Of a stretch of DNA of 64,000 nucleotides, positions 8,961 through 17,483 are shown in pieces. The stretch is from Actinomadura chibensis NBRC 106107 (lineage in GTDB: Bacteria > Actinomycetota > Actinomycetes > Streptosporangiales > Streptosporangiaceae): NCBI RefSeq assembly GCF_001552135.1, contig NZ_BCQP01000010.1, positions 423,925-487,924 on the forward strand, written 5' to 3'. The notes under the pieces were generated by a model, which did not search any database, had not been told where the DNA came from, and worked only from the letters and a program-made list of their open reading frames with translations. Made by a program: the position numbers and the translations under genes. The first letter of the stretch is position 1. Each line of letters begins with the position of its first letter.

Positions 8961-10069
8961 CGCGTCGCCGCCTTCGGCGACCCGGCCCGCACATCGGCGT
9001 CGGCGTCGGCATCGGCGTCGGTGGTGGCGGGTGGGCGGGCGAACTCGGCCATCCCGTCGGCGAACGGCACCGACGCCGCGAACCCCAGCTCGCGCCGGGC
9101 CCGGTCGGGGCGCGCGACGATGTGCCGGACGTCGCCGAGCCGGTACTCCCCGGTGACGCGCGGCGCCGGGCCCCCGGTCGCGGCGGCCAGCGCCGCCGCC
9201 AGGTCCCCGACCGTGCGGGGCTCGCCGCTGGCGACGTTGTAGGCGCGCAGGCCGCCCGGCTCCGGCGGCCGCGCCCCCGCGACCCGCTGCACCGCGAGGA
9301 CGTTCGCGCGGGCGACGTCGCGGACGTGGACGAAGTCGCGGAGCTGCCCGCCGTCCTCGAACACCAGCGGCGCGCGGCCGTCCGCCAGCCGCGACCGGAA
9401 GATCGCCGCGACCCCGGCGTAGGGGGTGCCGCGCGGCATCCGCGGCCCGTACACGTTGTGGTAGCGCAGCGCCGCGACGGTCCCGCCGGTCGCCCGCGCC
9501 CACGACGCCGCCAGATGCTCCTGCGCGAGCTTGGTGTCGGCGTAGGCGTTGCGCGGCGCGGGCGCCGCGTCCTCCCCGACCGCGCCCGGGTCGAGGGGAC
9601 GGCCGCACTCGGGGCAGGCGGGCTCGAACCGCCCGGCCCGCAGCGCCTCCTCCGGCCGCGGCCCGGGGCGGACGCTCCCGTGCCGCTCGCACGTGTAGGC
9701 GCCCTCCCCGTACACCACCATCGACGACGCCAGGACCAGCGCGCCGACCCCGGCGCGGGCCATCTCCGCCAGCAGCACGGCGGTGCCCTGCACGTTCGCG
9801 GACGCGTAGGCGGGCAGGTCGGACACGTCCACGCCGAGGCCGACCTTGGCGGCCTGGTGGCAGACGGCGTCCACGCCGCGCAGCAGCCGCGCGACGGCGG
9901 CCGCGTCCCGCACGTCCGCGACCTCCCCGCCGCCCTCCCCGCCGACCTCTTTCGAGCCGGGGGCGGCGGGGCGCAGGTCCAGGCCGCGGACGCGGTGCCC
10001 GGCGGCGGCCAGCGCCTCGGCCACGTGCGAGCCGACGAACCCCGCCGACCCGGTGAGCAGTACGTTCAT
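8957..10069 (-). CDS. NAD-dependent nucleotide-sugar epimerase with zinc-ribbon-like insert
   Basis: A 370-residue extended SDR protein. The NAD site GSAGFVGSHVA is near residues 7-17, and the active site has SSMVVYGE then YADTK (the Tyr-X3-Lys pair, about residues 175-179). Between these is an insert holding TCERHG and CPECG, four Cys/His ligands that could bind zinc; such inserts occur in actinobacterial dTDP-rhamnose 4-epimerase-like proteins. The C-terminal tail is an Asp-Ala repeat (DADADADAD) encoded by a short GTC/GCC repeat, likely disordered. It is the first gene of a seven-gene operon and looks leaderless, with TACGTT 7 nt before ATG. Confidence 0.85.
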   Translation of the reverse strand: MNVLLTGSAGFVGSHVAEALAAAGHRVRGLDLRPAAPGSKEVGGEGGGEVADVRDAAAVARLLRGVDAVCHQAAKVGLGVDVSDLPAYASANVQGTAVLLAEMARAGVGALVLASSMVVYGEGAYTCERHGSVRPGPRPEEALRAGRFEPACPECGRPLDPGAVGEDAAPAPRNAYADTKLAQEHLAASWARATGGTVAALRYHNVYGPRMPRGTPYAGVAAIFRSRLADGRAPLVFEDGGQLRDFVHVRDVARANVLAVQRVAGARPPEPGGLRAYNVASGEPRTVGDLAAALAAATGGPAPRVTGEYRLGDVRHIVARPDRARRELGFAASVPFADGMAEFARPPATTDADADADADVRAGSPKAATR

Positions 10070-10076
10070 GCCGACG

Positions 10077-10082
10077 AACGTA
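10077..10082 (-). promoter_or_regulatory. -10 box, leaderless start of epimerase operon
   Basis: TACGTT reads toward the epimerase and ends 7 nt before its ATG, so transcription would begin at or next to the A of the start codon. No clear -35 hexamer is seen, which is common in these promoters. Confidence 0.45.
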
Positions 10083-10170
10083 GGCCGCGCGGCGCGCCCG
10101 CACCGCCGGGAACCGCCCCGTCACCGCGCCTTGTACGAACCTTGTAAGAACTTCGGCCGATCCCCGAACC

Positions 10171-11241
10171 TCACCCTGCCGCGCGTGCCGCGCCCGCCGC
10201 GAGGAGGGGGGCGAGGAGCGCGGCGGCCCTGTCGACGTCGGCCTCGGTGGTGGTGAGGTGGAACGCGCAGCGCAGCCGTCCCGCCCGGACCGCGGCGACC
10301 ACGCCGCCCGCGCGCAGCGCCTCGGCCGTCCCGGCCGGGACGGTCACCGCCACGATCGCCGAGTCGCCCGGCGGCAGCCCGAGCGCGGCGCTGAACCGGC
10401 GCGCCAGTGCCACGTCGTGGGCGTGGATCGCCTCGACCCCGACGCGTTCCAGCAGTTCCAGGGCGGGGGCGTGCCCGGCCCAGCACTGCCACGCCGGGGA
10501 CATGTCCAGGCGGCGCGCGTCCGGGGCCAGGCGCGGCGGCAGCCCGTACACCGAGTCCCAGACGTCGGCGCCCGCGTACCATCCGGCGGCCGCCGCGGGC
10601 AGCGCGTCCAGGGCGTCGGGGGTCCCGGTGAGGAAGCAGGTGCCGCGCGGTCCGAGCAGCCACTTGTACCCGCCGCACACCAGCCAGTCGACGTCGGCGG
10701 CGGGCAGCGGCAGCCACCCGGCGGCCTGGGTGGCGTCCAGCAGGATCCGCGCGCCGTGGACGCGCGCGGCGGCGACCAGGTCGGCCATCGGGGCGATGCG
10801 CCCGTCGGCGGACTGCACCGCCGACACCGCGACGACGTCGGCGCCGTCGACGTGCTCGGCGATCCGCTCCAGCGGCACCGACCGGACGGTGAGGCCGGGG
10901 CGGGCGGCGAACGGCCACAGCAGCGAGGTGAAGTCCCCGTCGGCGACCAGGACGGTGGACCCGGCGGGCAGCGACGCCGCGACCAGCCCGACGAAGTAGG
11001 ACACCTGCGGCCCGCACGCCACCCGCGCGGCGGGCACGCCGAGCAGCCGCGCGAACGCCTCCCTGGACCGGGTGACGGCCTCGTCCAGCGCGCCCGGCGC
11101 GAGGAGCCCGGCGGCGCGGTCCCGCTCGGCGGCGAGCATCGCCTCGTGCGCCGCGCGGGGCGGCAGCCCGTAGGTGGCGGTGTTCAGGTAGGCGACCCCG
11201 GCGCGGAACTCGCGGCGCGCGTCCTCGATCGAAAGGCTCAT
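10171..11241 (-). CDS. Class V PLP-dependent aminotransferase
   Basis: A 356-residue fold-type I enzyme. The PLP lysine is K193 in [10 protein letters not shown], the pyridine-N-binding aspartate is D169 in [10 protein letters not shown], and a YLNTATYG start is typical of class V enzymes such as isopenicillin N epimerase/cysteine desulfurase relatives. It lacks a desulfurase-type catalytic Cys loop that I can identify, so transamination or epimerisation is more likely. It is transcribed divergently from the LysR gene across 84 bp, making it the probable LysR target. Confidence 0.85.
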   Translation of the reverse strand: MSLSIEDARREFRAGVAYLNTATYGLPPRAAHEAMLAAERDRAAGLLAPGALDEAVTRSREAFARLLGVPAARVACGPQVSYFVGLVAASLPAGSTVLVADGDFTSLLWPFAARPGLTVRSVPLERIAEHVDGADVVAVSAVQSADGRIAPMADLVAAARVHGARILLDATQAAGWLPLPAADVDWLVCGGYKWLLGPRGTCFLTGTPDALDALPAAAAGWYAGADVWDSVYGLPPRLAPDARRLDMSPAWQCWAGHAPALELLERVGVEAIHAHDVALARRFSAALGLPPGDSAIVAVTVPAGTAEALRAGGVVAAVRAGRLRCAFHLTTTEADVDRAAALLAPLLAAGAARAAG

Positions 11242-11325
11242 GCCGTCGATCGTCGGCCACCCCCACCCATAGGACAAACTAAGATCTTCTGGGCGAACCA
11301 TCAGCGGGGTTGATACCTTGCGGTC
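11242..11325. promoter_or_regulatory. Divergent LysR/aminotransferase promoter region
   Basis: The 84-bp gap is AT-rich for this genome and contains an AGATCT dyad near 11283-11288 within CTAAGATCTTCT. TACCTT at 11314-11319 ends 6 nt before the LysR ATG, so the regulator is probably leaderless. LysR proteins typically autorepress and activate the divergent gene from such a site. Confidence 0.5.
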
Positions 11326-12264
11326 ATGCTGGACCTGCACCGGGGCCGGATCCTGCGGGAGGTGGCCCGGCTCGGCTCGATGACCGCCGCCGCCAAGTCC
11401 CTCGCCTACACCCAGCCCGCCGTGTCGCACCACGTCGCGCGGCTGGAGGCCGAGGTCGGCACGCCGCTGGTGGTGCGGCACGGCCGCGGCGTCCGCCTCA
11501 CCGAGGCCGGGCGGATCCTGGTCGAGCACGTCGAGGACGTCCTCGCCCGCATGGACGACGCCGAGGAGCGCATCGCCGCGATCGCGGGGCTGCGCGCCGG
11601 ACGCGTCCGCGTCGCGGTGTTCCCCACCGCCGCCGGGGCGCTGCTGCCCGACGCGATCGCCGGGCTGCGCGCCCGCGCGCCCGGCGTGTCGGTCACGCTG
11701 GTGGACGCCGAGCCCGCCGAGGCGATGTCGCTGCTGCGCGCCGGGGACACCGACGTCGCCGTCGTGTTCCGCTACGCGCACATGCCGCCCGACACCGACG
11801 CCCGGTTCCGCGAGGTCGCGCTGTGCGACGACCCGCTGCGGGTCCTCGTCCCCGCCGGGCACCCCGCCGCCGGGGCCGCCGGGCGGGGGCCCGGCGGGCT
11901 GGACGGCCTGGCCGGGGAGACGTGGGCGTCGGGCTGCGCGCGGTGCCGCGACCACCTGCGGTGGGCGTGCGCGCGGGCCGGGTTCGTCCCCGACATCGCC
12001 TACGCCACCGAGGACCACGTCGCGATCCAGCGGCTCGTCGCGCGGGGCCTGGCCGTCACGACGCTGCCCGCGCTGGCGCTCGCGCTGCACGCCGAGCCGG
12101 GCGTCGCCGCCGCCGACGTCCCCGGCGTCGGCCGCCGCGGCATCGCCGCGGTCGTCCCGGCGGGCCCCCGCCCGCCCGCGGTCGCCGCCCTCCTGGACGA
12201 ACTGACCGCCGCCGCGCGGCGCCTGGACCGGCCCGCCGACCAGCCCGCCGGGGCGAACCGCTGA
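11326..12264 (+). CDS. LysR family transcriptional regulator
   Basis: A 312-residue LysR protein. The N-terminal winged helix-turn-helix spans about residues 1-62 ([20 protein letters not shown], then a [15 protein letters not shown] wing), and the effector-binding periplasmic-binding-like domain spans about 90-295. [12 protein letters not shown] in the effector domain is unusual in having three Cys close together. It is divergent from the class V aminotransferase and convergent with the IclR gene. Confidence 0.9.
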   Translation: MLDLHRGRILREVARLGSMTAAAKSLAYTQPAVSHHVARLEAEVGTPLVVRHGRGVRLTEAGRILVEHVEDVLARMDDAEERIAAIAGLRAGRVRVAVFPTAAGALLPDAIAGLRARAPGVSVTLVDAEPAEAMSLLRAGDTDVAVVFRYAHMPPDTDARFREVALCDDPLRVLVPAGHPAAGAAGRGPGGLDGLAGETWASGCARCRDHLRWACARAGFVPDIAYATEDHVAIQRLVARGLAVTTLPALALALHAEPGVAAADVPGVGRRGIAAVVPAGPRPPAVAALLDELTAAARRLDRPADQPAGANR

Positions 12265-12298
12265 CGCGGGCCGCCCCGGGCGGGTCGGGCGGTTGGGG

Positions 12299-13132
12299 CT
12301 AGGCGAGGTGGCGGTGCAGGTCGGTGAGGCGGCCCGCGGCGGCGCGGACGGCGTCGGCGAGGCCGGGGAGCCGGTCGTCGCCGAAGCGGACCGAGGGGCC
12401 CTGGAGCGCGACGGCCGCGAACACCCGTCCGCCGCCGTCGCGGACCGGCGCCGCCACCGCCCGCACGCCCGGCAGCCGCTCCTCGTCGTTGACCGCGAAC
12501 CCCCGGTCGCGGACGCGCCGCAGGTCGGCGTCCAGTTCCGCGCGGGTGGTGAGGGTGGCGGGGGTGAAGCGGCGGTACGGCTCGTCCATCGCGACGGGGT
12601 CGCCGCCGAACGCCAGCAGGGTCTTGCCCATCGCGCACGTGTGGATCGGGTTGCGGTCCCCGGGCGGCTGCTCGTACCGCAGCGGGTGGGTGGAGGGCAG
12701 GTGCAGCAGCACCGCGACCTCGTCCCCGGCCCGCACGCCGAGGCTGACCGCCTCGCCGGTCCCGTCGCGCAGCGCGGTCAGCTCGGGCTGCAGCAGGGTC
12801 GCGCCCATCCGCTCCAGCGCCAGCCGCCCGAGGATCGCGGTGGTGGGGCCGAGGAAGTACCGCTCGGTCGCCGGGTCCTGCGCGAGCATCCCGGTGGCGT
12901 GCAGGGCGTGGACGATCCGGTGCGCGGTGCTGACCGACAGGCCCGTCCGGTGCGCGATCTCGGTGGGGGTCTGCCGGGCGGCGTCCTCGAACGAGCGGAG
13001 CACCGCGACGGACCGGTCCACGGTCTGCGTGCCCGGCTTCGGCTGCCGCGCCCCCTCGCCGCTTCCGCCCGTACGGCCATCCGCGCGGCCATCCGGGCGG
13101 CCGTCGGTGCTTCCGTCTTCCGGCGCGTTCAC
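12299..13132 (-). CDS. IclR family transcriptional regulator
   Basis: A 277-residue IclR protein with a helix-turn-helix at about residues 40-95 ([23 protein letters not shown]) and an IclR effector domain from about 105 ([11 protein letters not shown] is the usual mid-domain motif). The first 35 residues are a Gly/Asp/Arg-rich low-complexity tail. GTG 13132 is chosen as start but lacks a well-placed ribosome-binding site; AGGAGG occurs about 27 nt upstream, so the true start is uncertain. Target genes are unknown. Confidence 0.85.
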   Translation of the reverse strand: MNAPEDGSTDGRPDGRADGRTGGSGEGARQPKPGTQTVDRSVAVLRSFEDAARQTPTEIAHRTGLSVSTAHRIVHALHATGMLAQDPATERYFLGPTTAILGRLALERMGATLLQPELTALRDGTGEAVSLGVRAGDEVAVLLHLPSTHPLRYEQPPGDRNPIHTCAMGKTLLAFGGDPVAMDEPYRRFTPATLTTRAELDADLRRVRDRGFAVNDEERLPGVRAVAAPVRDGGGRVFAAVALQGPSVRFGDDRLPGLADAVRAAAGRLTDLHRHLA

Positions 13133-13267
13133 CGGCCCGCCGCCAGGGCAGGCGTCGACTCCTCCTGCGTCACGCGCCCATCCTCGCACCGGGCCCCGCC
13201 CGCGTCCCGCACGGGGGTGTCCCCGCGGGCGGACGGGCCGGCAGGGACGTCCCGGCACGGCCGCGGC

Positions 13268-14224
13268 TCAGGGGCGGGTGGCGCGGGTGAGGCGGGCGGC
13301 CATCGCGGCGAGCCTCGCGGTGAGCTCGGGCGGGCCCTCGACCTCGAAGTCCAGGTCGAGGTAGGCGATGCGCAGCGCCGTCCACTCCAGGGAGTCGGGC
13401 GCGGTGCGGAGCCTGCAGGTGCGGTCGTCGACGGGCTCGACCTCCGCGCCGGTGACGCGGAACCGGTCGGCCAGCTCCGCCGCGGACGCGTGCACGGTCA
13501 GCACCGCCCGCCCGGCGGGACGCGCCCCCGCCAGCGACCGGGCCACGAACGCGGCGGCGTCGGCGGCGGGCGGCTCGCGCGGCGGGCACCGCACCCCGGT
13601 GGGGCGCGGGTCCGACAGCCGGTCGACGCGGAACGTCCGCCAGTCGGCGCGGCCGGTGTCGAAGGCGACCAGGTACCAGCGGCGCCCGGCCGACACCAGC
13701 CCGTACGGTTCGACCAGGCGCCGGGTCTCGCCGTCGTCGCGGTCGCGGTAGGCGAAGCGGACCCGTTCGCCGTCGCGGGACGCGGCGGCCAGCACGGTCA
13801 GCGCCTCGGGGTCGGCGGCGGGCCCGGCGGGCGGCCCGGTCAGCGGCGTCGTCGCGGCGTGCAGGGCGGTGACGCGGCGGCGCAGCCGCGCGGGCAGCAC
13901 CTGCTCCAGCTTGGCGAGGGCCCGCACCGACGCCTCACCAATTCCCTCGACCGCTCCTCCGGCCGCCGCGCGGAGGCCGACGGCGATCGCGACGGCCTCC
14001 TCGTCGTCCAGCAGCAGCGGGGGCATCGCCGTGCCCGCCTCCAGCCCGTACCCGCCCGCCGCGCCGGGGGTGGCGTGCACCGGGTAGCCGAGGCCGCGCA
14101 GCCGCTCCACGTCGCGGCGGACGGTGCGGACGCTCACGCCGAGCCGCGCGGCCAGCTCCGGGCCGGGCCACTCGCGGCGGGCCTGCAGCAGCGACAGCAG
14201 CCGCAGCAGTCGTGCCGATGACAT
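13268..14224 (-). CDS. WYL-domain transcriptional regulator (YafY-like)
   Basis: A 318-residue protein with an HTH_11/DeoR-type domain at residues 1-60 (ELAARLGVSVRTVRRDVERL) and a WYL domain at about 140-220, where RRWYLVAFD carries the defining W-Y-L residues, followed by the C-terminal WCX extension. WYL domains sense nucleic acid or nucleotide ligands in several bacteria. It is divergent from the PNPOx-like gene at 14385, a common arrangement that suggests it controls that gene. Confidence 0.9.
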   Translation of the reverse strand: MSSARLLRLLSLLQARREWPGPELAARLGVSVRTVRRDVERLRGLGYPVHATPGAAGGYGLEAGTAMPPLLLDDEEAVAIAVGLRAAAGGAVEGIGEASVRALAKLEQVLPARLRRRVTALHAATTPLTGPPAGPAADPEALTVLAAASRDGERVRFAYRDRDDGETRRLVEPYGLVSAGRRWYLVAFDTGRADWRTFRVDRLSDPRPTGVRCPPREPPAADAAAFVARSLAGARPAGRAVLTVHASAAELADRFRVTGAEVEPVDDRTCRLRTAPDSLEWTALRIAYLDLDFEVEGPPELTARLAAMAARLTRATRP

Positions 14225-14384
14225 CCCCCCAGTATGCGCGGCATCGAGGACAGGACCTGACCGCGTTCTGCCGGGCCCTTCCCCGGGGCGGGGTAGGAGG
14301 GCGGGGACGCGCGGCGATGAGTTTCCGCCGCCCGTCGCGTCTACATGGGCACGACCGAACCGAACGCGAAGGAGGGACGGCGAC

Positions 14385-14909
14385 ATGACCGTCCGCGAAC
14401 CCGTCGAGACCCGCAACCTCGACATCTACGGCGGCGGCGAGCTGCCCTGGGACACCGTGCGGGACGCCCTGACCGCGGCGCTGCCGAAGATGGAGACGCC
14501 GGTGTTCCTCGGCACCGTCCGCCCGGACGGGCGCCCGCACGCGGCGGGCGTCGGCGCCCTCTGGTACGACGGCGACCTGTACTTCACCAGCGGGCCCGGC
14601 ACCCGCAAGTCCCGCGACCTGGCGGCCAACCCGGCGTGCACCCTGTCGGTCCGCACGGCGATCGCGGACGTGGTGCTGGAGGGCGAGGCGCGGCGCGTCA
14701 CCGACCCGGGCGTGCTGGAGCCGGTCGCCGCCGGGTACCGGGAGGGCGGCTGGCCCGCGCAGGTCGACGGCGACGCGCTCACCGCCCCGTTCAGCGCGCA
14801 GAGCGCGGGCCCGCCGCCCTGGCACCTGTACCGCTTCACGACGCGGACGGCGGTCGCGGTCGGCACGACCGAGCCGTTCGGCGCGACCCGGTGGACGTTC
14901 GCGCCCTGA
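14385..14909 (+). CDS. Pyridoxamine 5'-phosphate oxidase-like flavin/F420 protein
   Basis: A 174-residue split-barrel protein. VFLGTVRPDGRPHAAGVGALWYDGDLYFTSG is the family's N-terminal beta hairpin region, and KSRDLAANPACTLSV follows as the phosphate-binding segment. Actinobacterial members bind FMN, FAD or F420 and act as small oxidoreductases; substrate unknown. The start has GGAGGG 10 nt upstream. It is a likely target of the divergent WYL regulator. Confidence 0.85.
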   Translation: MTVREPVETRNLDIYGGGELPWDTVRDALTAALPKMETPVFLGTVRPDGRPHAAGVGALWYDGDLYFTSGPGTRKSRDLAANPACTLSVRTAIADVVLEGEARRVTDPGVLEPVAAGYREGGWPAQVDGDALTAPFSAQSAGPPPWHLYRFTTRTAVAVGTTEPFGATRWTFAP

Positions 14910-15003
14910 CCGCCGCCCGTCCGGGGCGGTGTCGACTTTGGTCTACCGGGCATGGCCGTCCGGGCGCTGCGCCGGGCCGCGGCCGCCGCCGACACTCGGG
15001 GGC

Positions 15004-15795
15004 ATGACAGGGGGCTTCTCGCCGCGCGGCGCGCCCGCGGGCCGCTGGACGCTCGTCCGCGACGGGCACCGGCTGGAGGTCGAGACCGCGCGCGTCGGCT
15101 GGTACCGGGCCGTCCGCCTGTTCGTGGACGGCGAGCCCGCCGGGGACGCCACGACGGACGCGATGAAGGCCGAACTGCCGTACGGGGAGATGAGCGTCGC
15201 CGTGGCGTTCGACCTGCTCGGCCTGGTCGACGGGCAGGCGGCGCGCTGCGACCTCGTCCCCGCCGACCACAGCGAAGCCAGCGATGACGGCGAAGACGAT
15301 GAAAGCGACCCGGATGGGGGCCGGGTCGCGTTCGAGCCGGGCGCGGGGACGCGGGCGGCCCGGCGGGAGGCGCTGGCGCGGGCGCATCCGGTCCTGTACG
15401 CCTCGCGGCACGTGGCGGCGGCGACCGCGAAGGTGCTGTTCCCGCTGCTCGGGCTGGGCGCGCTGGTGCGGGTGCTGCTCCGCGCGGTTCCGTGGCCGGA
15501 CGTGCGGCTCCCCGACGTCGACGCGCCGTCGATCCCGTGGCCGGACGTCCCCTGGCCCGGCCTGCCCGATCTGCCGGACCTGCCGGAGGTGTCGGCGCCG
15601 CCGTGGCTGGCGCCGGTCCTCGCGGCGGCGAAGTTCGCGGTGCCGATCCTGATCGCGGTGGCCGTGGCGGCGCGGGAGGCCCGCCGCCGCAAGCGCACGC
15701 CCCCGCCGCCCGCCGAAGACCCCCCGCCCGCGACCGGCGCGACCACGCCGGAGGCGCCGGGGGCCCGCACCGGGCGGGACGGGGGCGGATCGTAG
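15004..15795 (+). CDS. Hypothetical protein with one or two membrane helices
   Basis: A 263-residue protein. Residues 10-90 form a compact beta-rich domain (RWTLVRDGHRLEVETARVGW), followed by an acidic linker at about 96-108. A hydrophobic helix at about 138-160 precedes a Pro/Trp/Asp-rich repeat (WPDV, LPDV, LPDLPDLPEV), a second hydrophobic helix at about 205-222, a basic stop-transfer cluster and a Pro-rich tail. No family was recognised. Its TAG stop is part of the TAGACT box of the next gene. Confidence 0.7.
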   Translation: MTGGFSPRGAPAGRWTLVRDGHRLEVETARVGWYRAVRLFVDGEPAGDATTDAMKAELPYGEMSVAVAFDLLGLVDGQAARCDLVPADHSEASDDGEDDESDPDGGRVAFEPGAGTRAARREALARAHPVLYASRHVAAATAKVLFPLLGLGALVRVLLRAVPWPDVRLPDVDAPSIPWPDVPWPGLPDLPDLPEVSAPPWLAPVLAAAKFAVPILIAVAVAAREARRRKRTPPPPAEDPPPATGATTPEAPGARTGRDGGGS

Positions 15796-15798
15796 ACT
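15793..15798 (+). promoter_or_regulatory. -10 box, leaderless start of SDR gene
   Basis: TAGACT overlaps the stop codon of the upstream gene and ends 8 nt before the ATG at 15807. No ribosome-binding site is present between them. Confidence 0.4.
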
Positions 15799-15806
15799 CG
15801 GCGGTC

Positions 15807-16598
15807 ATGAGCGACGCGCCGTCACCCGTCCCGTACCTGTCGGAGCTGTTCTCGCTGGAGGGCAGGGTCGCGGTGGTGACGGGCGGCAGCTCGGGCATCG
15901 GCCGGGCGATCGCGGTGGCGCTGGCGCGGGCGGGCGCGTCCGTCGTGGTCGTCGCGCGGCGGGAGGCGGAGCTGGCCGCGACCGTCGCCGAGCTGGAGGG
16001 GCACGGCGGCCGGGCGGCGTGGGTGAGCGCCGACCTCGGTTCGCGGGACGGCGTGGCGCGCGCCGCCGAGTCCGCGGCGGCGGCGTTCGGGGAGCCGGAC
16101 ATCCTGGTGAACGCCGCCGGGGTGAACCTGCGCCCGCCGATGGACGAGCTGGGCGAGGACGTCTGGGACACCACGATGGCGGTGAACCTGGACGCGCCGT
16201 TCCTGCTCGGCCAGCGGTTCGGGCCCGCGATGGCGCGGCGCGGCTTCGGGCGGCTGATCCACATCGCGTCTCAGCAGGCGTTCCGCGCGTCGGTGACCAG
16301 CGGCGCGTACGGGGTGTCGAAGGCGGGGCTGGTCGCGCTGGCCCGGTCGCAGGCCGAGGCGTGGTCGGGCCGCGGCGTGACCGCCAACGCGCTGGTGCCG
16401 GGGTTCGTGATGACGCCGCTGAACGCGCGGCTGTCCGGCGACCCGGCGATGGTGAAGGCGCTCGCCGAGCGGACGATGACCGGCCGCAACGGCGTCCCGG
16501 ACGACTTCGCGGGCGCGGCGGTGTTCCTGGCGTCGGACTCGGCCGGGTACGTCACCGGCCAGTCGATCTTCGTGGACGGCGGTTTCTCCGCCCACTGA
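15807..16598 (+). CDS. Short-chain dehydrogenase/reductase
   Basis: A 263-residue classical SDR of FabG/gluconate 5-dehydrogenase type. The cofactor site is TGGSSGIG (25-32), the structural motif NAAG is at 102-105, and the catalytic set is S155, Y168 and K172 (YGVSK). RR at 51-52 after the second beta strand favours NADP. Substrate unknown. It is probably leaderless, and its 3' end meets a shared hairpin with the convergent LOG-like gene. Confidence 0.9.
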   Translation: MSDAPSPVPYLSELFSLEGRVAVVTGGSSGIGRAIAVALARAGASVVVVARREAELAATVAELEGHGGRAAWVSADLGSRDGVARAAESAAAAFGEPDILVNAAGVNLRPPMDELGEDVWDTTMAVNLDAPFLLGQRFGPAMARRGFGRLIHIASQQAFRASVTSGAYGVSKAGLVALARSQAEAWSGRGVTANALVPGFVMTPLNARLSGDPAMVKALAERTMTGRNGVPDDFAGAAVFLASDSAGYVTGQSIFVDGGFSAH

Positions 16599-16626
16599 CC
16601 CCCCGCCCGGCCCGTGGCGGGGTCAG
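16595..16626. terminator. Bidirectional terminator hairpin
   Basis: CTGACCCC (16595-16602) pairs with GGGGTCAG (16619-16626). The stem extends inward with a 2-nt bulge. It overlaps the stop codons of the convergent SDR and LOG-like genes. Confidence 0.6.
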
Positions 16627-17108
16627 GGCCAGAGGCCGGTGGCGCGGACGGCGGCGGCCGGGTCGGGGGCGTGGACGATCCCGCCGACCGGACGCCCCTC
16701 CTCGTCGTGGACGCGCCACCCGCCGACCTGGACGACGGGGACGGTGCCGCGGCGCAGGGCGAGGGCCAGCTCCGACAGCGTCCCCCACGACCCGCCGACG
16801 ACGATCACGGCGTCGGCGGCGTTGACGATCAGGGTGTTGCGGGCCTGGCCGAGGCCGGTCGGCAGCACGACCGACAGGTCGGCGGAGGCGGCGGCGCGGT
16901 CGGCGGCGGGCAGCACCCCGACGACCGTCCCGCCGGCGGAGCGGGCGCCGGCCGCGGCGGCGGCCATCACCCCGCCGAGCCCGCCGCAGACCACCACCGC
17001 GCCGCGGGCGGCGAGGAGCCGGCCGGTCTCGTGGGCGTGGTCCCATTCCCGCTCGGTGCACTCCCCCGGCCCGCACACCGCCACCTGGACCGGCGCTCGG
17101 TCCGGCAC
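16623..17108 (-). CDS. TIGR00725 / LOG-like nucleotide-binding protein
   Basis: A 161-residue Rossmann protein of the lysine-decarboxylase-like (LOG) superfamily. VVVCGGLGGVMAAAAAGA and VVGGSWGTLSELALA (the PGGxGTxxE-type motif with S-W replacing the usual residues) mark the family. Related proteins are cytokinin riboside monophosphate hydrolases or nucleotide-binding proteins of unknown role. It lies 7 nt downstream of the pterin dehydratase gene, probably in one transcript. Confidence 0.8.
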   Translation of the reverse strand: MPDRAPVQVAVCGPGECTEREWDHAHETGRLLAARGAVVVCGGLGGVMAAAAAGARSAGGTVVGVLPAADRAAASADLSVVLPTGLGQARNTLIVNAADAVIVVGGSWGTLSELALALRRGTVPVVQVGGWRVHDEEGRPVGGIVHAPDPAAAVRATGLWP

Positions 17109-17115
17109 GGCGGCG

Positions 17116-17415
17116 CTACGCCGCCCCGTGCCGGGCCGCGATCGCGTCGATCGTCGCGGCGAGGTCGAAGTCCTTGCCGGTCAGGCCCCCGGCGCTGTGG
17201 GTGGACAGCGCGAACGCGAGGGTCCGCCAGCGGATGTCGATGTCGGGGTGGTGGTCGGCGTCCTCGGCGGCGCGGGCGACGTCGGTGACCACGTCGATCC
17301 CGGCGAGGAACGAGGGCGCCTTCACCCGGCGGCGGATCTGGTCGCCGTCGCGGGTCCAGGCGGGCAGGTCGCGCAGGCGGTCGGCGACGGCGGCGTCGTC
17401 GAGCGTGTCGGCCAT
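17116..17415 (-). CDS. Pterin-4a-carbinolamine dehydratase
   Basis: A 99-residue protein with the family signature HHPDIDIRW (about residues 56-64), the DCoH/PCD active-site motif. PCD dehydrates 4a-hydroxytetrahydropterin and, in bacteria, also occurs near molybdopterin enzymes. The start at 17415 is preferred over GTG 17424 because GGGAG is placed 8 nt before the ATG. It is the first gene of a short operon with the LOG-like gene. Confidence 0.9.
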   Translation of the reverse strand: MADTLDDAAVADRLRDLPAWTRDGDQIRRRVKAPSFLAGIDVVTDVARAAEDADHHPDIDIRWRTLAFALSTHSAGGLTGKDFDLAATIDAIAARHGAA

Positions 17416-17483
17416 CGGGCTCACTCCCTGTTCGTCGGCGCTGATGACCCTGTCCTTCCGAGTACATCACGGCCCGCCGCCGG

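Noticed and set aside
13030..13240. Longer N-terminal extension of the IclR regulator
   Set aside because: The extension is Arg/Gly/Pro-rich without coding character, and the AGGAGG near 13159-13164 is too far from an in-frame start.
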